From Acinetobacter chengduensis (GTDB lineage Bacteria; Pseudomonadota; Gammaproteobacteria; Pseudomonadales; Moraxellaceae), in assembly GCF_003664645.1 (NCBI RefSeq), contig NZ_RCHC01000005.1, forward strand, positions 124,001 to 188,000: a stretch of 64,000 bases of DNA, written 5' to 3'. Of this stretch, positions 40,612 to 50,284 are shown piece after piece. How positions within the stretch are numbered: the first letter of the stretch is position 1; each line of letters starts with the position of its first letter. Below the pieces are notes generated by a model, which worked only from the letters and a program-made list of their open reading frames with translations, had not been told where the DNA came from and ran no database searches. Position numbers and translations under genes: made by a program.

Positions 40612-43600
40612 ATGACTTTTAAAAGTGAAACAGCATTCGAACAAGCACTCATTGACCTCCTTTTAAAAAAAGGTTGGCAAGATGTCATTAAAAACCCAAC
40701 GGAACAGGATCTCATCGATAACTGGGCAGAGATTCTTTTCCAAAATAACCGAGAAATTGATCGATTGAATAATCAGCCTTTAACTCAAGGAGAAATGGCT
40801 CAGATTATTGAACAGATCAATACACTCCGCACGCCTTTTGCCCTGAATGGATTTATTAACGGTAAAACTGTATCCATTAAACGTGATAATCCAAATGATG
40901 AACTACATTGTGGTAAAGAAGTCAGCTTAACTATTTACGACCGTCAGGAAATTGCAGCAGGTAAAAGCCGTTATCAAATTGCGCAACAACCGAAATTCCC
41001 AACCAAATCTACAATCTTAAATGACCGTCGTGGCGACTTAATGCTGCTCATTAATGGTATGCCAGTGTTTCATATCGAGCTAAAACGCTCAGGCGTGCCA
41101 GTGAGTCAAGCGGCACACCAAATTGAAAACTATGCACGTTCGGGCATCTTTACAGGTTTGTTTGCATTGGTACAAATCTTCGTGGCAATGAACCCAGAAG
41201 AAACATGGTACTTTGCCAACCCGGGACCCGATGGCACATTTAACTCAGATTTCTATTTTAATTGGGGAGATTTTAATAACGAACCTGTGAACTATTGGAA
41301 AGATATTGCGGGGAATCTGCTTTCTATACCCATGGCACATCAACTGATTGGTTTCTATACCATTGCTGATAAAACAGATGGTATTTTAAAAGTCATGCGC
41401 AGTTATCAGTGTTTTGCTGTACATGAAATCACGGATCGGGTGGCAAGTATTGAATTGGATGGTCGAGATCGTTTAGGGGGGTATATTTGGCATACCACTG
41501 GATCTGGTAAAACCATGACCAGCTTTAAAGCAGCCCATTTGATTGCGCTGAGCAAAGATGCAGATAAAGTGATTTTCTTAATGGATCGTATTGAGTTGGG
41601 TGTGCAGTCACTTGAGCAATATAACAACTTTGCTGAAATTGAAGACTTTGTCCAAGCCACTGAAAATACCCACGCTTTGGTCAGTAAGCTCAAAAGTAAA
41701 AATCCAAATGAAGTCTTGATCGTAAGCTCAATTCAAAAAATGAGTAATATCAAAGATGAAGATGGCGGTTTAAATGCACATGACATTGAACTGATCAATA
41801 AAAAACGGATTGTCATCATTGTAGATGAAGCACATCGCTCTACATTTGGTGAAATGTTGATGACCATTAAAGATACCTTCCCACAAGCAGTATTCTTTGG
41901 TTTTACAGGTACACCAATTCAAGAAGAAAACGAAAAAAATATGAATACCACTGCAACGGTATTTGGTAATGAATTACACCGTTACAGCATTGCAGATGGT
42001 ATTCGAGATAAAAACGTTTTAGGTTTTGACCCTTATTTGGTTTCAACCTATAAAGATTCTAAATTGCGTAAAGAAGTTGCACTGTATCAGGCAAAAGCCA
42101 ATACAGAAAAAGAAGCCATCGATGATCCTGACAAAAAAGCAGTCTATCAACACTTTATGGACAGTAAGCAAGTTGAAATGGCAGGGCGTATAGATAAGTC
42201 TGGCAAATACATAAAAGGAATCGAAGACTATCTGCCAACATCACAATATCATCGTACTGAGCATCGCAATAAAGTTGTTGAAGATATTAAAGACAATTGG
42301 ATGCAGTTTAGCCAAAATCATAAATTCCATGCCATGTTTGCAACCAGTAGTATTCCTGAAGCAATTGAGTACTATCGACTGATTAAAACGTCGATGCCAG
42401 AGCTAAAAGTCACAGCCTTATTTGATCCAAATATTGATAACAATGGTAATGCTGCCTTTAAACAGGATGGCTTAGTTGAAATTATTCAAGACTACAATGC
42501 ACTTTATGGTGTGGACTTTAGTTTAGCTACTCATGCCAAGATGAAGAGAGATATTGCAGATCGCCTATCACACAAAGAAGCCTATAAACGCATCGAAAAT
42601 ACGCCTGAAAAACAGCTTGATCTGTTAATTGTAGTGGATCAAATGCTGACAGGTTTTGACTCAAAATGGGTTAATACGCTGTATTTGGATAAGGTATTAG
42701 AATATGCAAACTTAATCCAAGCCTTCTCACGTACCAATCGCTTGTTTGGCAAAGATAAGCCATTTGGCATTATTCGTTATTATCGTCGTCCGCACACCAT
42801 GAAGCGTAATATCGATGCTGCGGTAAAATTATATTCAGGTGATAAGCCATTGGCTTTATTTGTCGATAAATTGCCAAGCAATTTAAAAAACATTAATGAC
42901 ATCTTCGAAAAAATTGATGACCTATTTAAAAATGCTAATGTATCTAATTTTGAGAAGTTACCAGAAGACGATCAGTCATGTGCATTATTTGCAAAACTGT
43001 TTAAACAACTCAACGAATATCTTGAAGCGGCTAAAATTCAGGGCTTTAAATGGGATAAGTTAAGTTATGAATTTACTGATGAGCATAAAAAGAAATTTAC
43101 GATTCAATTAAAGTTGGATGAACAAACCTTCTTAGTTCTGGCACTGCGTTATAAAGAACTGTTCTCGAATGGCGGTGGTGGCGGATCAGGTGGTGGGAGC
43201 ATACCTTTTGAAGTAGAAGGCTATTTAACAGAAATCGATACAGACAAAATCGATTCAGATTACATGAACAGTCGTTTTGATAAATATCTGAAAGCACTGC
43301 GTAATGGTGATTTAGAACTTTCTATTGAAGATGCGTTAAATGAATTGCATAAGAGTTTTGCAATGCTCAGTGCCGAAGAACAGAAGTTTGCCAATATCTT
43401 CTTGCATGATGTACAGAGTGGAGATGTGACTCTTGTAGTTGGTAAATCGTTCAGGGATTACATTACTGAGTATCAATTCCAAGCACAAGAAGATGGAATT
43501 CATGATCTTGCAGAAGCACTAGGACTCGATGAAACGAAGTTAAGACAACTCATGAATACGCAGGTGACTGTAAACAACATCAATGAGTTTGGACGTTTTG

Positions 43601-43749
43601 ATGAGCTTCTAGCTTCGGTGGATAAAGCCAAATCAAAACAATACTTAGAAGCTAAAGACGGAGCTACTATTCCTCCTTTCAAAGTGAATATTCGAGTGGA
43701 TGCAATGTTGCGGAAATTCATCTTAAGTAACGGTAAAGATTTAGCATAG
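40612..43749 (+). CDS. hsdR: Type I restriction endonuclease subunit
   Basis: A 1045-residue HsdR. The N-terminal nuclease has the PD-(D/E)xK core with IELK at residues 155-158. The motor follows: Walker A TTGSGKT (295-301), the VDEAH box (404-408), FTGTP and later helicase motifs with SRTNRLF (about 705). An unusual Gly-rich tract NGGGGGSGGGS lies near residue 855 before the C-terminal helical domain. It cuts unmodified DNA after translocation, together with HsdM and HsdS. It has its own start after a hairpin and ends at a terminator. Confidence 0.95.
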   Translation: MTFKSETAFEQALIDLLLKKGWQDVIKNPTEQDLIDNWAEILFQNNREIDRLNNQPLTQGEMAQIIEQINTLRTPFALNGFINGKTVSIKRDNPNDELHCGKEVSLTIYDRQEIAAGKSRYQIAQQPKFPTKSTILNDRRGDLMLLINGMPVFHIELKRSGVPVSQAAHQIENYARSGIFTGLFALVQIFVAMNPEETWYFANPGPDGTFNSDFYFNWGDFNNEPVNYWKDIAGNLLSIPMAHQLIGFYTIADKTDGILKVMRSYQCFAVHEITDRVASIELDGRDRLGGYIWHTTGSGKTMTSFKAAHLIALSKDADKVIFLMDRIELGVQSLEQYNNFAEIEDFVQATENTHALVSKLKSKNPNEVLIVSSIQKMSNIKDEDGGLNAHDIELINKKRIVIIVDEAHRSTFGEMLMTIKDTFPQAVFFGFTGTPIQEENEKNMNTTATVFGNELHRYSIADGIRDKNVLGFDPYLVSTYKDSKLRKEVALYQAKANTEKEAIDDPDKKAVYQHFMDSKQVEMAGRIDKSGKYIKGIEDYLPTSQYHRTEHRNKVVEDIKDNWMQFSQNHKFHAMFATSSIPEAIEYYRLIKTSMPELKVTALFDPNIDNNGNAAFKQDGLVEIIQDYNALYGVDFSLATHAKMKRDIADRLSHKEAYKRIENTPEKQLDLLIVVDQMLTGFDSKWVNTLYLDKVLEYANLIQAFSRTNRLFGKDKPFGIIRYYRRPHTMKRNIDAAVKLYSGDKPLALFVDKLPSNLKNINDIFEKIDDLFKNANVSNFEKLPEDDQSCALFAKLFKQLNEYLEAAKIQGFKWDKLSYEFTDEHKKKFTIQLKLDEQTFLVLALRYKELFSNGGGGGSGGGSIPFEVEGYLTEIDTDKIDSDYMNSRFDKYLKALRNGDLELSIEDALNELHKSFAMLSAEEQKFANIFLHDVQSGDVTLVVGKSFRDYITEYQFQAQEDGIHDLAEALGLDETKLRQLMNTQVTVNNINEFGRFDELLASVDKAKSKQYLEAKDGATIPPFKVNIRVDAMLRKFILSNGKDLA

Positions 43750-43753
43750 TGAT

Positions 43754-43786
43754 ATAAGACAAGGCCATATGGCTTTGTCTTATTTT
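43754..43786. terminator. Bidirectional terminator between hsdR and the TIGR02391-like gene
   Basis: A 13-bp stem (43754-43766 with 43771-43783, one G-T pair) with a 4-nt loop ends in a short T-run. It lies between convergent genes and overlaps the stop codon of the leftward gene. Confidence 0.85.
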
Positions 43787-44613
43787 GATTCTATTGTTAT
43801 TGCTTCAGCTTCTAGTAGGTATAACTCATTGATCAATAAAAACTCTCGGTACTGATGAATTAAGTTTTCATCTTTCTCGCGATGGGCACGAGCATTCCTG
43901 AATGCCATATATGCACCCGTAAATAAATTGATTCGACCTTTGATCTCGGCACTGTCTGGTACATCCCAAGTGAGAATGGCATTTTCACCTTGAAAGACTT
44001 GAGCAAATAGCTTGGTGCTATGCTCACGAATACCTGTACGTGTACGAATAATATCTTCAAGACGTTTATACGCTTTTGTTAAAGCAGAGTCGGGATCTTG
44101 CTTAAACAGTAACGCTAAGTCAAAAATTCTGTCATCAATAATGGAGTAGGGTAATTCTAAAGGGTAGTAACACTTTGACTTAGTATTTTGAGCTACTTCA
44201 TTTTCGAAGGGATAGATATAATCATGTAGACGAATAGGACGAATGATTTTTTGCTGATAAATAAAATCGATATCCTGATCATTTAATGATGAGTTATTCA
44301 ATCTATTGAGAAGCTTTGTAGGTATTAGAATTTCTTCAGTTTCAATTCTATGTTTGCTTAAAAGAGCTAATGCTTTCGCTAGGCCCTTTGGTCCTTCACC
44401 TGAATAACCAGATGTAAAGCCAGAGCGAATGACGTAATAATTTTCGGTTAGATCTTGCAGGATAAAGGCATGAGATTGTTTACTTGTCAGCAATAGAGCG
44501 TAACTTAGATCTGCATGAGTTTGGATCAAATTGTGCAGGCTTAATAGACATGTTTCTGTCATGCCTTCTTCACCTAAATAATCGACACGATAGTAATTTT
44601 CTGTTTTAAACAT
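43780..44613 (-). CDS. TIGR02391 (Ymh) family protein
   Basis: A 277-residue protein. The C-terminal 130 residues match the Ymh/TIGR02391 pattern: a helical segment DLALLFKQDPDSALTKAYKR, RTRTGIREHSTKLFAQVF and the signature GAYMAFRNARAHRE. The RNARAHR motif resembles HEPN/Swt1-type sites, so RNA binding or cleavage is possible. The N-terminal half is unassigned. Such genes are common near restriction loci. It is convergent with hsdR. Confidence 0.75.
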   Translation of the reverse strand: MFKTENYYRVDYLGEEGMTETCLLSLHNLIQTHADLSYALLLTSKQSHAFILQDLTENYYVIRSGFTSGYSGEGPKGLAKALALLSKHRIETEEILIPTKLLNRLNNSSLNDQDIDFIYQQKIIRPIRLHDYIYPFENEVAQNTKSKCYYPLELPYSIIDDRIFDLALLFKQDPDSALTKAYKRLEDIIRTRTGIREHSTKLFAQVFQGENAILTWDVPDSAEIKGRINLFTGAYMAFRNARAHREKDENLIHQYREFLLINELYLLEAEAITIESK

Positions 44614-44795
44614 TTTTATAAATAGAGAATTATTGTTCGAAAAGATGATGGGGTAAATTGGGGTAAAAATCTAGTACTTCAAATTTTCTAATAGTTAGAT
44701 TTCATTAAAGATTTCGGGTGAGTTCAATTGCCACCACCTCCTTTATTTAATAACGATTTCAAAAAGAAGAAAATTAAGAAATATAATAAACTTTT

Positions 44796-44812
44796 ATGAC
44801 ATCTCCTGTCAT
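44796..44812. promoter_or_regulatory. Inverted repeat, candidate operator of the dynamin-patatin locus
   Basis: ATGACA-tctcc-TGTCAT, a perfect 6-bp inverted repeat with a 5-nt spacer, lies about 80 nt before the 54-codon gene and 360 nt before the WYL regulator. It has the form of an operator for a dimeric regulator such as the adjacent WYL protein. The rest of 44614-44894 shows no gene. Confidence 0.4.
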
Positions 44813-44894
44813 TTTCATGCCTTATCTTCATCTTTCAGTTGAATAGTTACTTTAAGCAAATCAAGTTTAAAAGCAATATTGAAAGGAAATTTAC

Positions 44895-45059
44895 ATGAAA
44901 ATATGTCCTTATACATTTACCAATAAGCATAAGATGAAGGCATTAAAGCGTATTTTTAGGGCTTTTCTTTTTGGAAAAATAAATAAATTTGAGTTGAAAA
45001 AGTACTATGTAGCCATGTTGCATTTGGAGCGTTATTTAGATCGACTAAACTCTATTTAA
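44895..45059 (+). CDS. Small basic protein, unknown
   Basis: A 54-residue Lys/Arg/Tyr-rich protein (MKICPYTFTNKHKMKALKRI start) with AAGGAAA at good spacing before the ATG. It has two likely helices, including KINKFELKKYYVAMLHLERY. It precedes the WYL regulator on the same strand by 110 nt. Its function is unknown; an antitoxin-like or DNA-binding role is speculation. Confidence 0.55.
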   Translation: MKICPYTFTNKHKMKALKRIFRAFLFGKINKFELKKYYVAMLHLERYLDRLNSI

Positions 45060-45169
45060 AGAAAAATGAAGCTTATTTTTTTTGTGAATTGGTGTAACTT
45101 TTTGTATTTTTAATGTGTTATATTTCAAATATAAATCAAGTATTACTTTTGAATAATTAGAGATAATCT

Positions 45170-46072
45170 ATGCAACGTGATGATTCTATTCATGAGCGTT
45201 TAGCTGACAGATTGGCCAATATTTTAACAAAGTTAAATATGGGGTATCAGTTAAGTATAAAAGAACTCGCCGAAGAGTTTGGGGTAAGTACTCGTACGAT
45301 TTCGAGAGATTTTGATCGCCTCACTACTTATTTGCCGATACAGCAGGATGTTGAAAATAAAAGATATTATCTGGAGTCAAATTATTTAGGGAAAATTGCT
45401 CCGAAGGATATCCGCAATTTTGCACAGCTATCAGGAATTAGTCATTTGTATCCGTCATTGGATATGTCTTTTCTACGTGAACTTTTAGATAGTCGAGCTC
45501 ATCAGATTTATAGTGCTAAGGGGTACTCTTTTGAAGATGCAAGTCAGTTTAAAGGACTATTCAAAGTTCTTGGAAAAGCAATTCAAGAATATCGACAAAT
45601 TGGTTTTGTATATAAAGGAGAACCTAGACTGGTTCAACCTTATCGCTTGATTCATCATCATGGTAGTTGGTATTTGGCAGCAGTTAGAAAAGATCAATTG
45701 CGTACTTATCGCATTTCACATATTCAGCTTACGCACTCTTCGCATGATTATTCACAATTTATTCCAGATCAAAATATTGTAAAACTTGTGGAAGATGATG
45801 ACAGCATCTGGTTTGGACAGGATAAACAGGAAATCATTTTATCTATTGATAGTCAGGTTTCTTTTTATTTTAAGCAACGTCCGATACTGCCCGAGCAGCA
45901 AATTGTCAAAGAGTTACATGATGGTGGATTGCTGGTTTCTTCTAAAATTATTCATCATACCCAATTATTACCTTTAGTTCGCTACTGGATTCCACATATC
46001 AAAATTGTGAGTCCTAAAAGTTTACAAAACGATCTTGAACGGGGACTAAGGGACTATTTAACAAATTATTAA
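45170..46072 (+). CDS. WYL-domain transcriptional regulator
   Basis: A 300-residue regulator with an N-terminal DeoR-type winged helix (about 8-60, LSIKELAEEFGVSTRTISRD) and a central WYL domain whose namesake residues are W167-Y168-L169 in HHHGSWYLAAVRKDQLRTY. The C-terminal extension is of the WCX type. WYL regulators such as BrxR and CapW control phage-defence loci by sensing nucleic acid or nucleotide ligands. It heads the dynamin-patatin operon and lies 37 nt before the first dynamin gene, so it probably represses or induces that operon. Confidence 0.9.
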   Translation: MQRDDSIHERLADRLANILTKLNMGYQLSIKELAEEFGVSTRTISRDFDRLTTYLPIQQDVENKRYYLESNYLGKIAPKDIRNFAQLSGISHLYPSLDMSFLRELLDSRAHQIYSAKGYSFEDASQFKGLFKVLGKAIQEYRQIGFVYKGEPRLVQPYRLIHHHGSWYLAAVRKDQLRTYRISHIQLTHSSHDYSQFIPDQNIVKLVEDDDSIWFGQDKQEIILSIDSQVSFYFKQRPILPEQQIVKELHDGGLLVSSKIIHHTQLLPLVRYWIPHIKIVSPKSLQNDLERGLRDYLTNY

Positions 46073-46109
46073 TTTAGGGCTTAAGATAAACAATATTGGT
46101 TTGGAAATA

Positions 46110-47696
46110 ATGAAAAATACTGTAATACAGAGTTTAAGAGTAGATGTACAAGCATTATTACAGCTCGGACAAAAAACTATTCAACAAATTGTAGATCAAA
46201 AATTTTTAATAAATACAGAGTTTGATGAGGCATCTGCATATCAAGCGATAGAGGTTCTTCGTGGGGAACATATCAAACTTGAAGAATTAGAAATGGTGCT
46301 TGCAGTGGTTGGGACTATGAAAGCAGGTAAATCGACCACAATTAATGCCATTGTAGGGACGGAAATTTTACCGAATCGTAATGCACCAATGACAGCCATT
46401 CCAACGTTGATTAAACATACTCAAGGGCAAAAACGGCCTCGTTTTATTTTTTCAGAAAAAGCGAGTCAGCCAATTAATCAACTTGTTCAGGATTTAAAGA
46501 AAGCTTTTAAAGATAAAAACTATCAACAAGAGCTTGAGCGACTTAAATCGGATTATGATTTATATGAATTAGTTGAAAAAATACAGAAAGGCATTAAGGT
46601 CGTTAATCGGGCACTAGATGAGCATCGTGTTATTAAGGCATTACAAGCCATTAATGATCTAGTGCGTATAGCTCCAAAGTTTGGTTTAGTGTTCCCATTT
46701 GATCAATATCAGGAAATTGATCAATTACCTGTGATTGAAGTGGAATTTGCGCATTTAAAAGAAACAGAAGAAAATGTAGGGAAACTAATTCTGCTTGATA
46801 CCCCAGGACCAAATGAAGCAGAGCAAGCACATTTACGTCCACTACTACAAGATCAACTTAAAAAGGCTTCTGCTGTATTGGCGGTAATGGACTATACCCA
46901 GTTAAAGTCCGAAGCAGATGCTCAGGTTCGGGATGATTTAAAAGCAATTAGCAATATTGCTCAAGATCGAGTTTATGCTTTGGTGAATAAGTTTGATAAC
47001 TGTGATCGTAATGGAATACAGGAAAGTGATGTAAAAGAGTTTGTTGAGGGATTAACAGATGGTTTAATAAAAAAACATAATATTTATCCTGTATCTGCAC
47101 GCTTTGCCTATTTGGCAAATAGGGCCAGACATAATTGTTTAGAGGATGGTTCATTACCTGATATAGAGGATGCTGCATGGGTAGAAGATTTTTATCAGGA
47201 AGCAGGTCTACGCAGAGAATCTCACCGTACTCCAGAAAGAATTGCAGAGGGTATAGAAGACTTGTGGGGAGATTCTAAATTTACGCAACCCTTGAAAGAA
47301 GTGATTGAGGTTGCACATGATAAGGCTGCATTAATTGCTTTAGAATCAGCATTAGATAAATTGGCTAATTATACAAATCAGTTAAATCCAGTTATTTCTG
47401 CTTTTGATAAATCAATTTATTTAGAAAATCGAGAGTCAGAGAAAATAGTTTTAGATTTACAAAATGATTTGACTGAAATTGAAAATATATTAGATAGAAA
47501 AGAGAATCTTGTGAATGATCAATGGCGAAATACTATAAAAAGTTTACGTGAAAAGCACACTCGAATTTTTAAGAAATATATGCAAGTACTGAGATTAATA
47601 AGGCAAAGAGAAGATTTAAATGAAATATTGTCAACTATGACTTTAGTAAATAAGTCTACTCAGATATTAAAAAAGCGTTTAGTTGATATAGCTTAA
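46110..47696 (+). CDS. CrfC-type dynamin-like GTPase, short form
   Basis: A 528-residue GTPase of the E. coli CrfC/YjdA type. P-loop GTMKAGKS (68-75), switch region APMTAIPTLI, LLDTPGPNEA and NKFD follow in order. After the GTPase domain, only about 100 residues of stalk are present: the protein is about 300 residues shorter than its neighbour (827) and shorter than CrfC (about 740). It may lack a full membrane-binding or assembly region. It may form hetero-oligomers with the longer paralogue, as tandem bacterial dynamins do. The ATG at 46110 follows TTGGA. Confidence 0.88.
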   Translation: MKNTVIQSLRVDVQALLQLGQKTIQQIVDQKFLINTEFDEASAYQAIEVLRGEHIKLEELEMVLAVVGTMKAGKSTTINAIVGTEILPNRNAPMTAIPTLIKHTQGQKRPRFIFSEKASQPINQLVQDLKKAFKDKNYQQELERLKSDYDLYELVEKIQKGIKVVNRALDEHRVIKALQAINDLVRIAPKFGLVFPFDQYQEIDQLPVIEVEFAHLKETEENVGKLILLDTPGPNEAEQAHLRPLLQDQLKKASAVLAVMDYTQLKSEADAQVRDDLKAISNIAQDRVYALVNKFDNCDRNGIQESDVKEFVEGLTDGLIKKHNIYPVSARFAYLANRARHNCLEDGSLPDIEDAAWVEDFYQEAGLRRESHRTPERIAEGIEDLWGDSKFTQPLKEVIEVAHDKAALIALESALDKLANYTNQLNPVISAFDKSIYLENRESEKIVLDLQNDLTEIENILDRKENLVNDQWRNTIKSLREKHTRIFKKYMQVLRLIRQREDLNEILSTMTLVNKSTQILKKRLVDIA

Positions 47697-47729
47697 CTTA
47701 GTAATTTAGAATTTAAGGGGGATGAGTGT

Positions 47730-50213
47730 ATGAGTAATTTTGTTGAAAACTTAAGAGAAGAAGCACAAGTTTTATTACAACTTGAGCAAAGTCTTTTAAA
47801 TCAAATGACAGACCACGGTGTTTTGGATAAGCCAGATGAGAATATCCAACAACTAGATAATACTAAAGCTAAATCCAAAAAATCAGATAAGTCAAAAGAT
47901 ACTAAAATTGAGGAAACTGAACAATCTGATCGTGCAACAATTGATACCGAATCAGTGAAGCAAGAAATTGCGACATTAAGGGGAGAGGGATTAAAACTTG
48001 CTGAATTGGAAATGGTACTTGCCGTTGTTGGGACAATGAAAGCAGGTAAATCGACTACGATTAACGCCATTGTCGGAACAGAGATTTTACCGAATCGTAA
48101 TGCACCGATGACAGCGATTCCAACATTGATTAAACATAGCAAAGGTCAGAAACAGGCACGCTTAACATTTACCCAAAAAGCCAGTCAACCTGCAAATCAA
48201 CTCATAGAAAATTTAAGAGAAAGATTCAAAGATGAAAAGTATCAGGAAGAACTTAACAAATTTAAATCAGATAAAGATTTGAATGTCACGATTGAAAGAA
48301 TCCAAAATGGCATTCAGATTGCCAATCAAGCATTAGGTGAAAAAGAGATTTTTGACTTTCTTGTTTCTGTAAATGATTTAGTTCGTATCGCCCCTAAGTT
48401 CGGTGAAAAGTTTCCATTTGATCAATATCAGGAAATTGATCACTTACCTGTAATCGAAGTGGAGTTTACGCACCTAAAAGAAGTCGAAGAAAGTTCAGGG
48501 AAACTGATTCTGCTTGATACCCCAGGACCAAATGAAGCAGGGCAAGCACATTTACGTCTAATGCTACAAGATCAACTTAAAAAGGCTTCTGCTGTGTTGG
48601 CGGTAATGGACTATACCCAGTTAAAGTCCGAAGCAGATGCACAAGTTCGTGATGATTTAAAAGCAATTGGCAATACAGTTAAAAATCGTATCTATGCTTT
48701 GGTGAATAAGTTTGATAATAAAGATCGCAATGCCATGAAAGAGGATGAAGTTAAAGAATTTATAACAGGTTTAACCGATGGATTAATCAAAAAAGAAAAA
48801 GTCTATCCTGTATCCGCAAAGCGTGGCTATTTAGCAAATCAAGCCAAAAATGAACTTAAAGATGATGGTTCATTACCTGATATAGAGGATGCTGCATGGG
48901 TTGAAGATTTTTATAAAGAGGCAGGGTTACTCAGGGAATCTCGTCGTACCCCAGAAAGAATCGTAGAGGGAATAGAAGATTTATGGGAAGACTCTAAATT
49001 TAGTCAACCTTTAAAAGAAGTGATTGAAGAGTCTTATAAGAAAGCAGCATTTTTTGCTCTTGACTCGGCAATTGATAAATTAAATGAATGTTCGGGAAAG
49101 ATAAATACGATCTTGGCTGTTAAAGAGAAAGCAGTTCAAAAAACTGCTAGCGAGTTGGAGGAATTGGTTGAGAATTTAACCAAAGATATTGTAAGTATTA
49201 ACCAAACTCAATCAGAAGCTGAAAAATCAATTGCTCAACATCGAGAAAATTTTTCAAAAAATATTGATGTTATTATTCAGAAAGAGTTTGATGATGTACG
49301 GAGTGAAATAAATAAGAGTATATTTAGTGGGAATAAGCTGTCTGCTGATTTAAAAAAGCAAGATAAAGAACAACAAAAACAAACAGAAAGAAAAAGCAGA
49401 TCATTCTTGGACTCTATGTTTAGATCATTAGAGAAAATGTCTAGGAAATTTGAAGATTTTCAATATGATTCTAAAAATCCAGTGATTAATTTTGGTGATC
49501 ATAAGGAAAAAGCGCAAGAGTTTTTAGATAGTCTTGCAGAAGTCATTTCTAAATCGAATGATGAAACCAATAGAAATATTGAGATTGCACTTGATACCTT
49601 GTTAAATACATTTGAAACAGAGTTTAAAGATAAAATTAGTGTAGAAGCTCAAAAAACGATTAAACAGATCAATAAGACACTCAATCAAAGTGGTTTTGAA
49701 GATATTGAATTAAAACTCCCAAGTCGTAGAAACTTGGATCTAAAAGTTTCAAGTGCAAAACTGATGCAGGATGCTTTGGTTGAGGATAGTCGTAAAGAAA
49801 CTTATTCTAGGGTTGTAAATAGTTGGTGGGGACGAACTAAAAATTGGTTTAGTAATGATTGGGGACGAGAAGATTATACTGTAACTGTTAAAGAGTATAA
49901 GGTAGATATGAATATAATTAAGCTACAGGTTGAAAGTAGTTTAAAAGAAAATCAGGAATTATTGAATCAATCTATTGCCAAGAATATCGAAAAACCTTTA
50001 GAGGAAACTTCACAGCAGTTCTTTAAAGATTTTAAAACTAAAGTCTCTGGTTTAAGAAAGGATATTGAGAATAGTCTGAATGATAAGGAAAAGTCTAAAC
50101 AAGATGAAACTCAATTCTTGGAAGCTGTTGTATCAATGAAAAAGATATGTGAAGGTGTGAAAGAGCGTATTTCGATGCTGAGAACTACTGTAGCGGAAAA
50201 TATAAAGGCATAG
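47730..50213 (+). CDS. CrfC-type dynamin-like GTPase, long form
   Basis: An 827-residue paralogue of the preceding gene. An inserted charged segment (about 35-80, Lys/Ser/Glu/Asp-rich) precedes the GTPase domain: P-loop GTMKAGKS (about 101-108), MTAIPTLIKH, LLDTPGPNEAG and NKFDNKDRN. A long helical stalk follows (about 440-820), with a Trp-rich piece SWWGRTKNWFSNDWG near 695 that could contact membrane. In E. coli, CrfC (also called RdcA) works with YjcZ/RdcB. Here an RdcB-like gene follows by 70 nt. AAGGGGGATGAG precedes the ATG. Confidence 0.9.
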   Translation: MSNFVENLREEAQVLLQLEQSLLNQMTDHGVLDKPDENIQQLDNTKAKSKKSDKSKDTKIEETEQSDRATIDTESVKQEIATLRGEGLKLAELEMVLAVVGTMKAGKSTTINAIVGTEILPNRNAPMTAIPTLIKHSKGQKQARLTFTQKASQPANQLIENLRERFKDEKYQEELNKFKSDKDLNVTIERIQNGIQIANQALGEKEIFDFLVSVNDLVRIAPKFGEKFPFDQYQEIDHLPVIEVEFTHLKEVEESSGKLILLDTPGPNEAGQAHLRLMLQDQLKKASAVLAVMDYTQLKSEADAQVRDDLKAIGNTVKNRIYALVNKFDNKDRNAMKEDEVKEFITGLTDGLIKKEKVYPVSAKRGYLANQAKNELKDDGSLPDIEDAAWVEDFYKEAGLLRESRRTPERIVEGIEDLWEDSKFSQPLKEVIEESYKKAAFFALDSAIDKLNECSGKINTILAVKEKAVQKTASELEELVENLTKDIVSINQTQSEAEKSIAQHRENFSKNIDVIIQKEFDDVRSEINKSIFSGNKLSADLKKQDKEQQKQTERKSRSFLDSMFRSLEKMSRKFEDFQYDSKNPVINFGDHKEKAQEFLDSLAEVISKSNDETNRNIEIALDTLLNTFETEFKDKISVEAQKTIKQINKTLNQSGFEDIELKLPSRRNLDLKVSSAKLMQDALVEDSRKETYSRVVNSWWGRTKNWFSNDWGREDYTVTVKEYKVDMNIIKLQVESSLKENQELLNQSIAKNIEKPLEETSQQFFKDFKTKVSGLRKDIENSLNDKEKSKQDETQFLEAVVSMKKICEGVKERISMLRTTVAENIKA

Positions 50214-50284
50214 CTTTAATTTTTGTTTCACTATCGAGGTTATTTGAATGATCAAGAATAACCTCATCTAAAAAGGTTTAAATC

